From Kordia algicida (GTDB taxonomy: Bacteria > Bacteroidota > Bacteroidia > Flavobacteriales > Flavobacteriaceae), in NCBI RefSeq assembly GCF_051013375.1, contig NZ_CP142125.1: DNA of 64,000 bases, one strand, 5' to 3'. Made by a program: the position numbers and the translations under genes. Positions 28,357-37,377 of the stretch are shown piece after piece. The notes below the pieces were generated by a model. It had not been told where the DNA came from. It made no database searches and saw nothing but the letters and a program-made list of their open reading frames with translations. Numbering within the stretch: the first letter of the stretch is position 1; each line of letters starts with the position of its first letter.

Positions 28357-30810
28357 TTATTCTTGCTTTATGGCAATTAAAGGATCGTTTTTGTTGATTT
28401 TCCAGGACTGTGCCCCGATAATAAGAAACGCAATAAAAAGTACGATTACAGTTGCTAATCCGAAGAATAAAAAGTTGATTCCGATTCTTGTGGAGTATCC
28501 TTGAAGCCATTGCTCTAATCCCCACCAAGAGAGCACCCAAGCAATTGCACTTGCTAGTACAATGAGTTTCACAAAATCTTTTATTAATAGTGCTAATAAA
28601 CTAAATACAGACGCACCCAGCACTTTACGGATAGCAATTTCTTTTGCTTTTTGGAAACTTGTAAATAGTGTTAATCCAAAAAGTCCTAAACAAGTAATGA
28701 AAATCGCTAAACCTGCAAATACAGTAAATATTTTACCGAATTGCTGATCTACTTTATATTGCTTATTAAAGAATTCATCTAGGAAGAAATATTCAAATGG
28801 GCTTACTGGGAAGTTTTGCTTGAACGATTCTTCTATTCTTGCAATAGATGCTGGTAAATTTTGCGAAGCTACTTTGATTGCGTAGTATTCAATACTTGAA
28901 CCATCTTCCAATCTGAATACAATTGGAGTCACAGTTTCTTTTAATGATTTTTGGTTAAAGTCCTTAATAACACCAATGATTTCATATTCAAACTCTACTC
29001 CATTTCCATTGGTATCTGTTAGGAATTCTCCAACTGCTTTTTCTGCATTTTCAAACCCAAATGCATTTACAGCTGCTTCATTTAATAAAATGGGCGTATT
29101 CCCTGTTGGCATTTGATTTACAGAAATCATATTTCGATTGAATACTTTTCCTGCAACTGTTTCTATCTCAAATTGATCTATGAATTCAGGACCGATAGAA
29201 AACGTTGCATACATATTATTTTTGTTAACTGCATTTTTCCTTTTGTAAGGTCGTGTCCAATTTAAGTCGAGCCCAGGAATGGAAGATGCTGACACGACAC
29301 CTTCAATATCAGGATATTCCATCAAACTTGCTCTAAAGGATTGCATTTTTTGATAAAAGTTTCGTCCGCCCATTTGCGATTCAAAGTTATTTGACGGCGC
29401 AGGAACTACAATATTTCTTTCCATATTGATTCCTATATCTTTTTCCTGCATGAATTTAAGCTGTTTGTATATAGTAAAAGTTCCTATGATTAGAGAAATT
29501 GAAATAATAAATTGCAATACAACTAAGCATTTTCTAACAAAAACACCTGAACTTCCTATAGGTAATTTCCCTTTTAGAATTTGCACAGGATTGTAGGATG
29601 ATAAGAGATATGCTGGATATAAACTAGATAGGAAGCTACCAATAATTAACAAGGCTAATAATGGCAACCATATTTTATAGTCTGTCCAGAAGAAACTTCC
29701 AACTGAAATTCCTGTTAATCCTTCAAAGCCACTTCTAAAGAGTAATACAAGAATGATTGCAATAATGATTCCTATAAAACTTAAGATGAGTGATTCAAAA
29801 AAGAATTGCATGATAAGCGCACCTTTTTGAGAACCAAACGTTCTACGCAGCCCTACTTCTTTTGCTCTATCCATTGATTTTATGGTAGATAGATTAATAT
29901 AATTTACATAGGCAATTATCAATATCAATGCAGCAATAAGTAACATAAACCACACAAATTTACCATTTCCATTTACTGAAATTTCTTTGGTAAGATCTGA
30001 AGATAAGTGTATAGACTCCAAAGGTTGAAACGCCAATTGAATATTTGTAACACCATCAGCATAATCTCCTAAGTATTTGTTTACATATCCTGGTAATTTT
30101 GAAGTAGCATTTTTCACATTAGTTCCAGGAAAAAACTTCACATACACATATTTATCAATAAAGCGCCAAGAACCAGGAACATCTTTCGTAGTTACTAAAC
30201 AAGTAAATTTTAAATGCGAATTTTCAGGTATATCTTCAAGCACTGCACGAATCACTAATTCGAGATTGGTTCCTTGGTTGAAATTTACCACTTTCATGGT
30301 TTTCCCTATCGGATCTTCTTCCCCAAAAAGCTTTTTAGCCAAACTTTCTGTCAATAAAATAGAGTTTGGTTGCGCTAAAGCTTCTTTTCCACCATTTATG
30401 AAAGAAAAATTAAAAACATCTAAAAAGTTTTTATCCACAAAATAAACTTCACTTTCTTTATATGAAGTAATATCTCCAAATGAATTTTCCGCAGAAATAA
30501 TACAATCTTGCTTTTCTATACTTGTCGCAGCATCTATCTCTGGGAAATCTTGTTTTATAGTAGGACCAATAGCTGAAAAATTCATTGCTGAATTTTCAAC
30601 AAGCACATTATTTTCCTGACGACTCTGCGTTACGCGATAAATAGTTTCAGATTCCTTGTGAAATGTATCAAAATCAGACTCGAAAAACACATATTGTACA
30701 ATAAACAAACATGCAGCAATACCAATACCTAATCCAATCATATTGATTAGCGCAAAATATTTGTTCTTGAACAGGGTTCTCCAAGCAACTTTAAGATAAT
30801 TTTTTAACAT
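28357..30810 (-). CDS. FtsX/MacB-like ABC transporter permease
   Basis: An 817-residue permease of the type common in Bacteroidetes: an N-terminal membrane segment (about 20-42), a MacB-type periplasmic domain, an FtsX block of three membrane segments (about 280-420), a second segment near 430-450 and periplasmic domain, and a C-terminal FtsX block (about 680-817). The cytoplasmic start MLKNYLKVAWRTLFKNK is typical. Such proteins need a separate ATPase, which is not next to it. It lies between the antiterminator and the NRPS gene, 108 bp before the latter, and could be a resistance or export partner of the product, or a stress-linked permease captured in the operon. Confidence 0.88.
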   Translation of the reverse strand: MLKNYLKVAWRTLFKNKYFALINMIGLGIGIAACLFIVQYVFFESDFDTFHKESETIYRVTQSRQENNVLVENSAMNFSAIGPTIKQDFPEIDAATSIEKQDCIISAENSFGDITSYKESEVYFVDKNFLDVFNFSFINGGKEALAQPNSILLTESLAKKLFGEEDPIGKTMKVVNFNQGTNLELVIRAVLEDIPENSHLKFTCLVTTKDVPGSWRFIDKYVYVKFFPGTNVKNATSKLPGYVNKYLGDYADGVTNIQLAFQPLESIHLSSDLTKEISVNGNGKFVWFMLLIAALILIIAYVNYINLSTIKSMDRAKEVGLRRTFGSQKGALIMQFFFESLILSFIGIIIAIILVLLFRSGFEGLTGISVGSFFWTDYKIWLPLLALLIIGSFLSSLYPAYLLSSYNPVQILKGKLPIGSSGVFVRKCLVVLQFIISISLIIGTFTIYKQLKFMQEKDIGINMERNIVVPAPSNNFESQMGGRNFYQKMQSFRASLMEYPDIEGVVSASSIPGLDLNWTRPYKRKNAVNKNNMYATFSIGPEFIDQFEIETVAGKVFNRNMISVNQMPTGNTPILLNEAAVNAFGFENAEKAVGEFLTDTNGNGVEFEYEIIGVIKDFNQKSLKETVTPIVFRLEDGSSIEYYAIKVASQNLPASIARIEESFKQNFPVSPFEYFFLDEFFNKQYKVDQQFGKIFTVFAGLAIFITCLGLFGLTLFTSFQKAKEIAIRKVLGASVFSLLALLIKDFVKLIVLASAIAWVLSWWGLEQWLQGYSTRIGINFLFFGLATVIVLFIAFLIIGAQSWKINKNDPLIAIKQE

Positions 30811-31029
30811 TTTTTGGGTCTTTTAAAATGAGTAATTTTTCAGGTTTTTAAATTATAAAAAATAAGATATATAACATGCTTATTTTTGTTTTTATTTACG
30901 AATCTTCTCACAAACTAATAGGCACTATGAAATAATTGAATCACATTTTGCATCTATTTTCTAATATAATTTGGTGAGTTTGATAAGACAGAGTATTTTT
31001 TTTGTAAAGCTTTTTTTAATTACAATAAA

Positions 31030-31542
31030 CTATACTGCTTTTTTAAAGGAGTTTAATGGGATCGTTGCCAAAATATTTTGACGTAAAGAACTTATTCTAA
31101 CAATAATTTTATTGTAATTTTCTGCTTCTATAATTTCACAATCTAATCCACTTAATGGACCTTGTTCAATTTTTTTCATTTCCCCTATTTTCGGGAATGT
31201 AGGGTTTAATTCTATTTCTTCTATTTCTTTACTATCAACTAATAACTTGATTTGATTGATCTCTTTTTCTGTTACACGTGCGTATTCTTTGCCAAATCGA
31301 ATATAACAACAAGCTCCATCAACAGATAATGCTTTATGAAAATCTAAAGGAGATTCAATGTAAACAAAAACGTAAGAAGGAAATAATGGGGTTAGAATCG
31401 TTTTTTTACGATCACTCCATTGTTGGACGGTTTTTGTTTTTGGTAGAAAAGATTTAATCGATATGTTTTCTAGAGAATTATGTACTTTTTTTTCCCAACG
31501 AGATTTTACATATAGGACATGCCAACCTAAGTTAAATTTCAT
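31030..31542 (-). CDS. UpxY-family (NusG-like) transcription antiterminator
   Basis: A 170-residue specialised NusG paralogue. The N-terminal NGN domain starts WHVLYVKSRWEKKVHNSL and includes LFPSYVFVYIE; the C-terminal KOW-like part includes GPLSGLDCEII. In Bacteroides, UpxY proteins ride on RNA polymerase and prevent early termination within the operon they head, usually capsule operons. LoaP and TaA play the same part for antibiotic operons in Bacillus and Myxococcus. Here the gene is the first clear gene of a minus-strand run of more than 30 kb that includes the NRPS, so read-through of that operon is the likely job (inference). It binds a 5' leader element that I cannot identify. Confidence 0.88.
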   Translation of the reverse strand: MKFNLGWHVLYVKSRWEKKVHNSLENISIKSFLPKTKTVQQWSDRKKTILTPLFPSYVFVYIESPLDFHKALSVDGACCYIRFGKEYARVTEKEINQIKLLVDSKEIEEIELNPTFPKIGEMKKIEQGPLSGLDCEIIEAENYNKIIVRISSLRQNILATIPLNSFKKAV

Positions 31543-31557
31543 AATTTGTAGTTCATT

Positions 31558-31818
31558 TTAAAGTAAAGCTTCGCTTTCCTCAGTCACAGGAGTTGCTCTT
31601 AATAGTAAAAATTTGGGGGAATTTATTTCTGAATAAATTGTTTCTTTCTGTAAAGGTTTATAGAAACAAAGTATCATTTCTTCGATACAAGTATAGGATT
31701 TTTTTTCTTCCAAATAACCTCCATTTTCAGAAAAAGGGTTGCCCCTTTTAATAATTACGGTTTTACCATAAATATTAAAAGGCGTATTGTGAATTCTTCG
31801 CGTATAAGAAGTAGAAAT
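31558..31818 (-). pseudogene. 86-codon open frame without a normal start, upstream of the antiterminator
   Basis: Between a TAA at 31819-31821 and a TAA at 31558-31560 the minus strand is open for 86 codons. The translation has protein-like composition (for example YTRRIHNTPFNIYGKTV and GYLEEKKSYTCIEEM) but the only ATG is at codon 48. It ends 15 bp before the antiterminator start. It may be the 3' remnant of a truncated gene, or be translated from an unusual start. I do not recognise a family. Confidence 0.35.
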
Positions 31819-31881
31819 TTATTACATATCAATTTAAAGTGTACTTTTAAATCTCTAATTAAGGAAGACACGTTTAATTTT

Positions 31882-31899
31882 CATTGGTTTAAACTAATG
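31882..31899. promoter_or_regulatory. Operator-like palindrome upstream of the NRPS operon
   Basis: CATTGGTTTAAACTAATG is an imperfect 18-bp palindrome centred on TTTAAA, with 16 of 18 positions symmetrical. It lies in the intergenic space between the antiterminator (minus) and the GG-leader peptide (plus), where promoters for both directions must be. A regulator binding site is plausible but not shown. Confidence 0.35.
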
Positions 31900-32051
31900 T
31901 TACCAATAACTTAATCACAGGAATTTACAATAAGAAACGTATTATGTATGAGCATACAGAATTTTTTGTACGTCTTTTAACATTTTCAACAGAAATAATC
32001 GTTCTATTTTTTGTTATATTACTCAATTATAAACCATAAATTTTTAAAACC

Positions 32052-32189
32052 ATGAAAAAAAAGGAAATCAAAAATTTAAAAATCAACAAATTAAATGTAT
32101 CTGATATGAATCCTGAAGTTCTCAGAGGAGGATTACGCGAAAGCGATTGGACAGATTTGTCAGAATGCTGTGCACAACGCGAAATATAA
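32052..32189 (+). CDS. GG-leader natural-product precursor peptide, 45 residues
   Basis: A 45-residue peptide that starts MKKKEIKNLKINK and reaches a double glycine at residues 26-27 (EVLRGG), followed by an 18-residue acidic core with adjacent cysteines at 39-40. This matches the Bacteroidetes family of natural-product precursor peptides (leader LNKxxxSxLxxxxxxGG), often annotated as class I lanthipeptide-like. The core would be cut after GG by a peptidase-containing exporter. It shares the leader pattern and the AACC-ATG context with the peptides at 49784 and 50236. A strong terminator follows at once, so it is a one-gene transcript. No modification enzyme is adjacent. It is divergent from the NRPS antiterminator. 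Confidence 0.75.
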   Translation: MKKKEIKNLKINKLNVSDMNPEVLRGGLRESDWTDLSECCAQREI

Positions 32190-32199
32190 TAGTATAATA

Positions 32200-32224
32200 A
32201 GCGAACTTAGGTTCGCTTTTTTTT
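32200..32224 (+). terminator. Rho-independent terminator after the 45-residue peptide
   Basis: Stem AGCGAAC, loop TTAG, stem GTTCGCT, then a T run. The same AGCGAAC/GTTCGCT stem ends the peptide gene at 37047-37244. Confidence 0.85.
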
Positions 32225-32412
32225 GCTTCTATTCGCAACGATCTATACTTTTGAAAAAACACTGCCAAAGTTTTGAGAAATTAGTATAGAGTATTGAGAC
32301 GTGTTAAAGTGTAAACTCAGTAAAATAGAAATTTAATTCAAAACTTTAACAAGCGGCAGCGCAAACAAAGAACAGAAAACGCACAACAAATAAGCGAGGA
32401 AAGCAATCGTAA

Positions 32413-33582
32413 ATGAAGCCACCAAAATACATGCTGACTATCATCGTGATTTCGCAATTTCTATGTACATCGCTTTGGTTTGCGGGAAATGGTGTGATGT
32501 CGGAACTAAAAACTACTTTTCTATTGGAAGAAAGTTCTTTAGGGTACATCACTTCCTTGCTTCAATTCGGGTTTATCACAGGAACACTCATCTTTGCCAT
32601 ACTCTCCATTGCCGATCGGTACGCGCCATCAAAAGTATTCTTTTTTTGTGCACTATTTGGCGCCATCTGTAACTTGGTTTTAATTTGGAAAAGCAACACA
32701 TATACAAGTATTTTAACCTTTCGTTTTTTAACTGGTTTTTTCCTTGCGGGAATTTACCCTGTTGGAATGAAAATCGCATCCGATTACTACCAGAAAGGTC
32801 TCGGAAAGTCACTCGGTTTTTTAGTTGGTGCACTCGTGATCGGAACTGCGTTTCCACATCTATTAAAAGAACTAAAAGGCGAACTCTCTTGGGAATTTGT
32901 ATTGATCGCAACTTCGTTATTAGCAACCTTAGGCGGAATTTTAATGATAACTTTTATTCCCGATGGCCCTTTTAGAAAACCCATGCAGAAAATAAATCTT
33001 TCAGCAATTCCGAAGATATTCAAAAAACAAAAATTCAAAACCGCAGCTTTTGGCTACTTTGGTCACATGTGGGAATTGTACACTTTTTGGGCATTTGTTC
33101 CTGTAATGCTTCAAATGTATACAAACATACACTCCGAAAATTCGTTTAACATTCCGTTAGTATCATTTAGCATCATAGCAATTGGCGGAATTGGCTGCGT
33201 CTTCGGTGGCTATCTTGCAGAAAAATTTGGCGTAAAAAGAATTGCGTTGCTATCGTTGTTGCTATCTTGTATTTGCTGTCTTATTGCGCCAATATTATTT
33301 TCTGTCAATTCACCAATAGTATTCGTTTCGTTTTTACTATTTTGGGGAATAGTTGTCATTGCAGATTCACCATTATTCTCCACCTTAGTTGCCCAAAACG
33401 CACCTCTGCAACTAAAAGGAACTGCACTAACAATTGTAAATTCAATTGGCTTCTTCATCACTATTTTTAGCATTCTGCTTCTCAATCTATTGAAAACAAT
33501 AACTACCTCAACCGCAATCCTAATGATTTTAGCCATCGGACCCATTTTTGGTTTAATAGCTTTAATGAAGAAAGAAAAATGA
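32413..33582 (+). CDS. Major facilitator superfamily transporter
   Basis: A 389-residue protein with about twelve hydrophobic segments in two halves and no signal peptide, the layout of an MFS carrier in the inner membrane. The first segments are IVISQFLCTSLWFAGNG and ITSLLQFGFITGTLIFA, with a basic loop (DRYAPSK) in the place of the conserved MFS loop 2-3 motif. The substrate is not clear; the N-terminus resembles the CynX/NimT-like group, but I am not sure. It stands alone on the plus strand behind the terminator of the peptide gene. Confidence 0.85.
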   Translation: MKPPKYMLTIIVISQFLCTSLWFAGNGVMSELKTTFLLEESSLGYITSLLQFGFITGTLIFAILSIADRYAPSKVFFFCALFGAICNLVLIWKSNTYTSILTFRFLTGFFLAGIYPVGMKIASDYYQKGLGKSLGFLVGALVIGTAFPHLLKELKGELSWEFVLIATSLLATLGGILMITFIPDGPFRKPMQKINLSAIPKIFKKQKFKTAAFGYFGHMWELYTFWAFVPVMLQMYTNIHSENSFNIPLVSFSIIAIGGIGCVFGGYLAEKFGVKRIALLSLLLSCICCLIAPILFSVNSPIVFVSFLLFWGIVVIADSPLFSTLVAQNAPLQLKGTALTIVNSIGFFITIFSILLLNLLKTITTSTAILMILAIGPIFGLIALMKKEK

Positions 33583-33769
33583 TAATTTCTAAAGGAACAG
33601 ATTGCCACAAGTAGTTTCTAAGCTTTCGTTAAGAAGTATCATGGTTTTGTCAAAATTACTTGGTTTTGGTATAGAACTCTTTTAAAATTTAAGGGAAAAT
33701 TAGAAGGTTTACAGCACTTCCCATGATAATATCATACTTTTACATTACTAATCCCATGAAATAAACACC

Positions 33770-35975
33770 ATGAACAGCAAATATCATAAAGTATTCATAA
33801 TAGCAAGTATCGGTATTTTCCTTTTGGGATGCGTGACAAATAAAAAAAATGGTTCACAAATGGAAGTGGTAAAAGAAACATCAAAAAAAACACCTGTTGA
33901 CAAAAGAGTTGATTCATTACTAGCAAAAATGACCTTAGATGAAAAAGTTGGTCAAATGAATTTATACAACGGTTTTTGGGATGTGACTGGACCAACTCCG
34001 AAAGAAGGAAATGCAAAACTAAAATACGATCATCTTAAAAAAGGTTGGGTTGGTGCCATGTTGAATGTACGCGGGACAAAAAATGTATATGAAGTACAAC
34101 GCATCGCTGTTGAAGAAACTAGACTCGGAATTCCTCTATTAATTGGGTTCGACGTCATTCACGGATATAAAACCTTAAGTCCTATTCCGCTTGCGGAATC
34201 TTCTAGTTGGGATTTAGACGCTATTAAAAGTTCAGCACGTGTAGCAGCGATTGAAGCTTCTTCGGCAGGAATCAATTGGACATTTGCACCAATGGTTGAT
34301 ATTTCTAGAGATCCGCGTTGGGGACGCGTCATGGAAGGTGGCGGAGAAGATCCGTATTTAGGAAGTAAAATTGCCAGTGCCCGTGTACATGGTTTTCAAG
34401 GAGACGATCTTACCAATCAACACTCTATTGCAGCATGTGCAAAACACTTTGCGGCATACGGTTTCGCAGAAGCAGGAAAAGAATACAATACCGTAGACAT
34501 TGGAACTTCAACATTATACAATACCGTTTTACCACCATTTAAAGCTGCGGCAGACAGTGGCGTAAAAACATTTATGAACTCTTTTAATGAACTCGTTTTT
34601 TGGGGACACGCCAAAGACAAACGTCAAGCTGCCATGATTGCATCACGTGCTGGTTCTGATTTAGATATGGAAGGCTATGTATATGTGAATGAACTTGTAA
34701 AACTGGTTGAAGATGGCATCGTTAAAGAAAGTATTGTTGACGACGCCGTACGCAGAATATTAAAAGTAAAATTTGAATTAGGATTGTTTGACGATCCTTA
34801 TAAATATTGTGATCCAGAGAATGAAAAGAAAAACATTGGAAATGTAGCACATCATGAAGCGGTACTTGATATTGCTAAAAAATCTATTGTGTTATTAAAA
34901 AACGAAGGCAACTTACTTCCATTAAAAAAAGAAGGACAAAAAATAGCTTTAATAGGACCACTTGCTGCCGATAAAAATAGTTAGTTAGGAAGCTGGAGAA
35001 TTGCTTCCGACGACAATACAGCAATTTCTGTTTTAGAAGGAATGAAAAAATACACAGGCAATACACTAGTACATAAAAAAGGGGTAAATTTAGTAGAAGG
35101 ACATACCGCATTCATTGAAGAAGTTGTAGTCAATACTACCGATCGTAACGATATTAGTGACGCAGTACAAACGGCAAAAACGGCAGACGTAGTTGTTATG
35201 GTATTAGGTGAGCACGGTTTTCAAAGTGGCGAAGGAAGAAGTAGAAACCAACTTAGACTTACCAGGCTTACAACAAGAATTATTAGAAGCTGTATACGCT
35301 GTAAATAAAAATGTGGTGCTAGTTCTGAATAACGGACGTCCGTTAGCTATTGAATGGGCAGCAGAAAACATTCCTGCAATTGTAGAAGGTTGGCAACTAG
35401 GAACACAATCTGGAAATGCAATTGCACAAGTTTTATATGGTGATTATAACCCTAGCGGGAAACTTCCAATGACCTTCCCTAGAAATGTGGGACAAGTACC
35501 TATTTATTACAACCATAAAAGTACTGGACGACCAACCAACGATAACGACAATGTATTCTGGTCGCACTATATTGACGAAAAAAACACACCATTATGGCCA
35601 TTTGGTTATGGATTGAGTTATACAACGTTTGAATACAAAAACTTCAAAGTCCACGGTGACAAATTCAACATTGGCAACAACATCAAAGTCACAGTTGATG
35701 TAACGAATACGGGAGATTATGACGGAAAAGAAGTAGTTCAACTGTACATTCGCGATTTATTTGGAAGCGTTACGCGTCCTGTAAGAGAACTCAAAGGATT
35801 TGAATTGGTTCACTTCAAAAAAGGAGAAACCAAAACTATTGAGTTCACACTCACCAATAAAGAGCTTGGATTCTTTAACAATCAAGGAAAATATATTGTA
35901 GAAGCTGGTGATTTTGAAGTCTTTGTTGGCGGAAGCTCTAATACAATTCTTAAAGATACATTTACCTTAAAGTAG
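33770..35975 (+). pseudogene. bglX: Broken GH3 beta-glucosidase lipoprotein (BglX-like)
   Basis: A glycoside hydrolase family 3 exo-enzyme with a lipoprotein signal (FLLGC, Cys21). The N-terminal barrel (DEKVGQMNLYNG, DPRWGRVMEGGGEDP, AAMIASRAGSDLDMEG with the nucleophile region) is intact up to a TAG at 34982-34984, which replaces a codon in the usual NSPLGSW motif. The same frame then continues (LGSWRIASDDNTAISV) until a one-base insertion within the A run at 35244-35247, after which the rest (LDLPGLQQELLEAVYAV to a fibronectin III-like end) is in the next frame. Joined, it would be about 735 residues. Two independent lesions make it a pseudogene unless the sequence itself is wrong. Confidence 0.9.
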
Positions 35976-36334
35976 AAGATTCTTTTTTCACGACAAGATT
36001 CAGTTTATATAGTTTATTAATTTATTCGCTCACAAGGCGTTCAGTTTTGAGTTTTTAGTAGTGAGAAATGAAATGTTTAGCTATTAATATAGAAAATATT
36101 ATTTTACGTCTTTGCGAGAAAGTATGACGAAGTAATCTGTTACAATCAAAGTTCAATATTAATTATGAAACTAGCAGATTGCCACGAATTTTATCAAATT
36201 CTCGCAAAGACGTTTTCAAAGAAGTTTTTGGTTTTTTTTGTAGATTTGAAACTTCCAAAAGCTAAAAATCTAAAAACGCGTAAGCGTAGTCTAAAAGTGC
36301 ATAAGCACGGTCTAACAGCAAAGCAGTCTAAAAA
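35976..36334. other. Gene-free spacer with dispersed repeat sequence
   Basis: No credible gene. It contains a Flavobacteria-type dispersed sequence, GATTGCCACGAATTTTA (36176-36192) with CTCGCAAAGACG, that recurs in opposite orientation at about 39950 and 40220, plus a short ACGTCTTTGCGAGAAAGTATG segment near 36108. Confidence 0.6.
36165..36224 (-). repeat. Inverted copy of the 78-bp dispersed repeat
   Basis: Reverse complement of most of the repeat at 39949-40026 and 40218-40295: GAAAC..GATTGCCACGAATTTTAT, then CTCGCAAAGACGTTTTCAA. It lies on the other side of the PdeM, peptide and helicase genes. Confidence 0.7.
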
Positions 36335-36991
36335 CTACAACTCCAAAACCGCATCTTCCGTAAAAGCATAATTAACTACATTTTCCAAATGAGTACGCGT
36401 ATTCAATCCTGTAAAAAGACTAAACGCAGGCAATATCAATTGTTGTGAATTGACTTGAAAACAAGGAAGTTTCAAATACTGTCTGCCTTTCATTTTAATA
36501 CGCACGCCAGGATGCATATGTCCAGAAATATAATATGAGTTCGCCACTACCTTTACCGCATCATGCACAAAAGTAAGTGTATTAATCGTTTTTTGAATGT
36601 GGGTTTGAAAACCTAAATTTTCGTAGAATTCTACTTTAAAACGATCGTGGTTACCACGAATTAAAATTTTAGTTACGTCCTGAAATTGTTCCATCCAATG
36701 AATAAAAACATCAAAATTCTGATTGTAATCGGCATGGAATAAATCGCCCACAACCATTAATTGTTTCGGCTGAAAATGCTCGATTAAAAATTTAAGTCGT
36801 TCCAAGTCTTTCAACAAAACCGCATCAGGAATGGCGATTCCGTGTTGTCGAAAATGTGCTGTTTTACCAATATGAATGTCAGACAAAATTAGCATTTCTT
36901 GTGCTTGCCAATACAATACTCGCTGATTTGTCAATGTTAAAATTTCATTACCAAAACGTATGTCTTTTGTAACTATATTCATAACATTCAT
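36335..36991 (-). CDS. pdeM: Ligase-associated metallophosphoesterase PdeM
   Basis: A 218-residue calcineurin-type phosphoesterase. The metal motifs are in order: SDIHIGKTAHFR (37-48), GDLFHADY, RGNHDRF and a C-terminal GHMHPG. It matches the ligase-associated DNA damage response endonuclease PdeM, part of a four-protein repair set with a ligase, helicase and exonuclease, all found here on the same strand. It comes last, after the GG-leader peptide gene. A second ATG at 36982 is an equally good start. The protein should be cytoplasmic and active. Confidence 0.9.
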   Translation of the reverse strand: MNVMNIVTKDIRFGNEILTLTNQRVLYWQAQEMLILSDIHIGKTAHFRQHGIAIPDAVLLKDLERLKFLIEHFQPKQLMVVGDLFHADYNQNFDVFIHWMEQFQDVTKILIRGNHDRFKVEFYENLGFQTHIQKTINTLTFVHDAVKVVANSYYISGHMHPGVRIKMKGRQYLKLPCFQVNSQQLILPAFSLFTGLNTRTHLENVVNYAFTEDAVLEL

Positions 36992-37010
36992 TTATGCCGA
37001 AAGATATAAA

Positions 37011-37039
37011 GTAAAAAGAAAAGCGAACCGAAGTTCGCT
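37011..37039 (-). terminator. Terminator after the 65-residue GG-leader peptide
   Basis: On the minus strand, stem AGCGAAC, loop TTCG, stem GTTCGCT, followed by TTTTCTTTTT. It stands between the peptide and pdeM, so pdeM needs read-through or its own promoter. Confidence 0.8.
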
Positions 37040-37046
37040 AAAAATT

Positions 37047-37244
37047 TTAATCATAACACTCTGGCGCATGTGACTGACAATGTATATCTGTTGGGTAGGT
37101 TTCTTCAATCGGTTTTTGAGGTTCTTTTGGACAGTAATCACAATTTGTTCTTTTTTCTGATATTTCACCTCCACCAGTTATAGTATAACTAAAATTAGTT
37201 ATTAATTGCTTGTTCAGTTTTAATGATTTAAATTGTTTCTTCAT
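37047..37244 (-). CDS. GG-leader natural-product precursor peptide, 65 residues
   Basis: A 65-residue peptide starting MKKQFKSLKLNKQLITNF and reaching a triple glycine at 24-26, followed by a ~39-residue core with four cysteines (35, 38, 56, 63) including a CDYC pair. It belongs to the same precursor pattern as the peptides at 32052, 49784 and 50236. It lies between the helicase and pdeM genes of the ligase-associated repair set, on the same strand, with its own terminator. No maturation or export gene is adjacent. Function unknown; a modified or disulfide-bonded secreted peptide is likely. Confidence 0.72.
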   Translation of the reverse strand: MKKQFKSLKLNKQLITNFSYTITGGGEISEKRTNCDYCPKEPQKPIEETYPTDIHCQSHAPECYD

Positions 37245-37377
37245 AATAAAAAATTGATTTAATTAAATAATACAGAAAACTAGAAAAATTCGGTCAAAGG
37301 GAAAAATAGTACTTCTTCAGATTCATAAATTGTAAAACCATAAAAACAGATATAATCTCTTTTGGAGTGTACTATAT

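Noticed and set aside
36165..36371. A 68-residue plus-strand protein (MKLADCHEFYQ...)
   Set aside because: It is the translation of a dispersed repeat that also appears near 39950 on the other strand; not a gene.
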